Assembly: GCA_964350875.1 (NCBI GenBank) | Contig: CAYGLT010000109.1 | Coordinates: 1 to 5,619 of the forward strand | Length of the DNA: 5,619 bases | Source: JAHBXC01 sp964350875 | GTDB taxonomy: Bacteria; Planctomycetota; Phycisphaerae; Phycisphaerales; UBA1924 | Direction: 5' to 3' | In this document: positions 5,183 through 5,619 of the stretch, piece after piece | How the letters are laid out: the number at the start of each line of letters is the position of its first letter | Position numbering within the stretch: position 1 is the first letter of the stretch | Notes under the pieces: generated by a model | What the model saw: only the letters and a program-made list of their open reading frames with translations | What the model was told of the DNA's origin: nothing | Database searches by the model: none | Made by a program: the position numbers and the translations under genes

Positions 5183-5619
5183 ATGCTGGCTCGCGTGCAG
5201 AGTTTCGTGCTGACGGGAATCGACGCAACGCCTTGCGAGGTGGAGGTCGATTATTCCGACGCTGGGTTGGAGAAGCAGCACATCGTCGGGCTGCCCGACG
5301 CGGGCGTTCGAGAATCGATCGAGCGGGTTCGATCGGCGATCCTGAACAGCGGGTACCGCTTCCCGATGGGCAAACTGCTCATCAACCTCGCGCCGGCGGA
5401 TGTGCGCAAGGAAGGCCCGGTGTTCGACCTCCCGATGGCGCTCGGCGCACTGATCGTGGACGGCACGGTGCGCCCCCCGACGCCGGTGATGCAGGTCAGA
5501 GACACGCGCATGGTGCGCACGGGAGGCGCCGACTCACCCGCGAAGCCGGTGCATCTCGTGGAAGCGTCGTACGAGGGGCTCGACCATCGTCGCTACCTGG
5601 TCGCGGGCGAACTCGCGCT
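5183..5619 (+). CDS. comM: ComM/YifB family Mg-chelatase-like AAA+ protein (N-terminal part)
   Basis: There are 145 full codons before the right edge, so the AAA+ motor and C-terminal domain lie outside. The visible part is the N-terminal ChlI-type domain. MLARVQSFVLTGIDATPCEVEVD (1-23), HIVGLPDAGVRES (33-45), ERVRSAILNSGYRFP (47-61), INLAPADVRKEG (67-78), FDLPMALGAL (81-90) and AGELAL (141-146, the last codon incomplete) are the family's conserved blocks. In Vibrio cholerae, ComM is a hexameric helicase that drives branch migration during natural transformation; outside competent species its role is less clear. Between FDLP and GELAL this protein has about 62 residues where E. coli YifB has about 28, an in-frame insertion of roughly 34 residues (about 95-137). 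The start at 5183 matches the family's usual first residues. It is transcribed divergently from the methyltransferase gene. Confidence 0.93.
   Translation, partial: MLARVQSFVLTGIDATPCEVEVDYSDAGLEKQHIVGLPDAGVRESIERVRSAILNSGYRFPMGKLLINLAPADVRKEGPVFDLPMALGALIVDGTVRPPTPVMQVRDTRMVRTGGADSPAKPVHLVEASYEGLDHRRYLVAGELA

Noticed and set aside
5120..5281. Longer methyltransferase start adding 54 residues
   Set aside because: The extension overlaps the divergent comM start region, has no methyltransferase-like sequence, and the family N-terminus fits the Met at 5119.
1..5619. tRNA, rRNA, CRISPR array or insertion sequence
   Set aside because: No repeat-spacer pattern, terminal inverted repeats, transposase motifs or tRNA-like cloverleaf were seen. 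Nearly all of the window is accounted for by the five genes.

Overview
The window is about 5.6 kb of GC-rich bacterial DNA carrying five protein genes and no RNA genes, insertion sequences or CRISPR arrays. Four genes lie on the minus strand and one on the plus strand, and the genes at both ends run off the window. Three of the minus-strand products have clear signal peptides. Most starts lack a good Shine-Dalgarno sequence. The GC content, the SD-poor starts and the exported choice-of-anchor I protein fit a Planctomycetota genome, perhaps Phycisphaerae. This placement is an inference, and no rRNA or marker gene here settles it.

Layout in plus-strand coordinates: (1) 1-1436 minus, an exported transglutaminase-fold protein, cut at its C-terminus by the window edge. 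(2) 1514-2608 minus, a second, shorter exported transglutaminase-fold protein, paralogous to the first. (3) 2741-4279 minus, an exported choice-of-anchor I beta-propeller-like protein with no visible anchor. (4) 4355-5119 minus, a class I SAM-dependent methyltransferase. (5) 5183 onward plus, the N-terminal part of the ComM/YifB Mg-chelatase-like AAA+ protein, divergent from gene 4 across a 63-bp spacer.

The most notable observation is that the two neighbouring transglutaminase-fold proteins both lack the catalytic cysteine. It is Glu in one and Ala in the other. The larger protein has also replaced the catalytic His with Arg, while the Asp is kept in both. They look like a tandem duplicate pair of exported pseudo-enzymes or enzymes with altered chemistry. 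The larger gene has its own -10-like box and a strong SD sequence. Part of that SD lies in an 8-bp inverted repeat whose other arm overlaps the -10 box, so readthrough and internally started transcripts could be translated differently.

Other points of interest are an 11-bp perfect hairpin across the stop codon of gene 3, an in-frame insertion of about 34 residues in ComM, and a cluster of short dyads over the start of the methyltransferase gene. Genes 3, 2 and 1 may form an exported-protein group. The gaps of 132 and 77 bp and the hairpin between 3 and 2 argue against one tight operon. The methyltransferase and ComM look like unrelated housekeeping neighbours.
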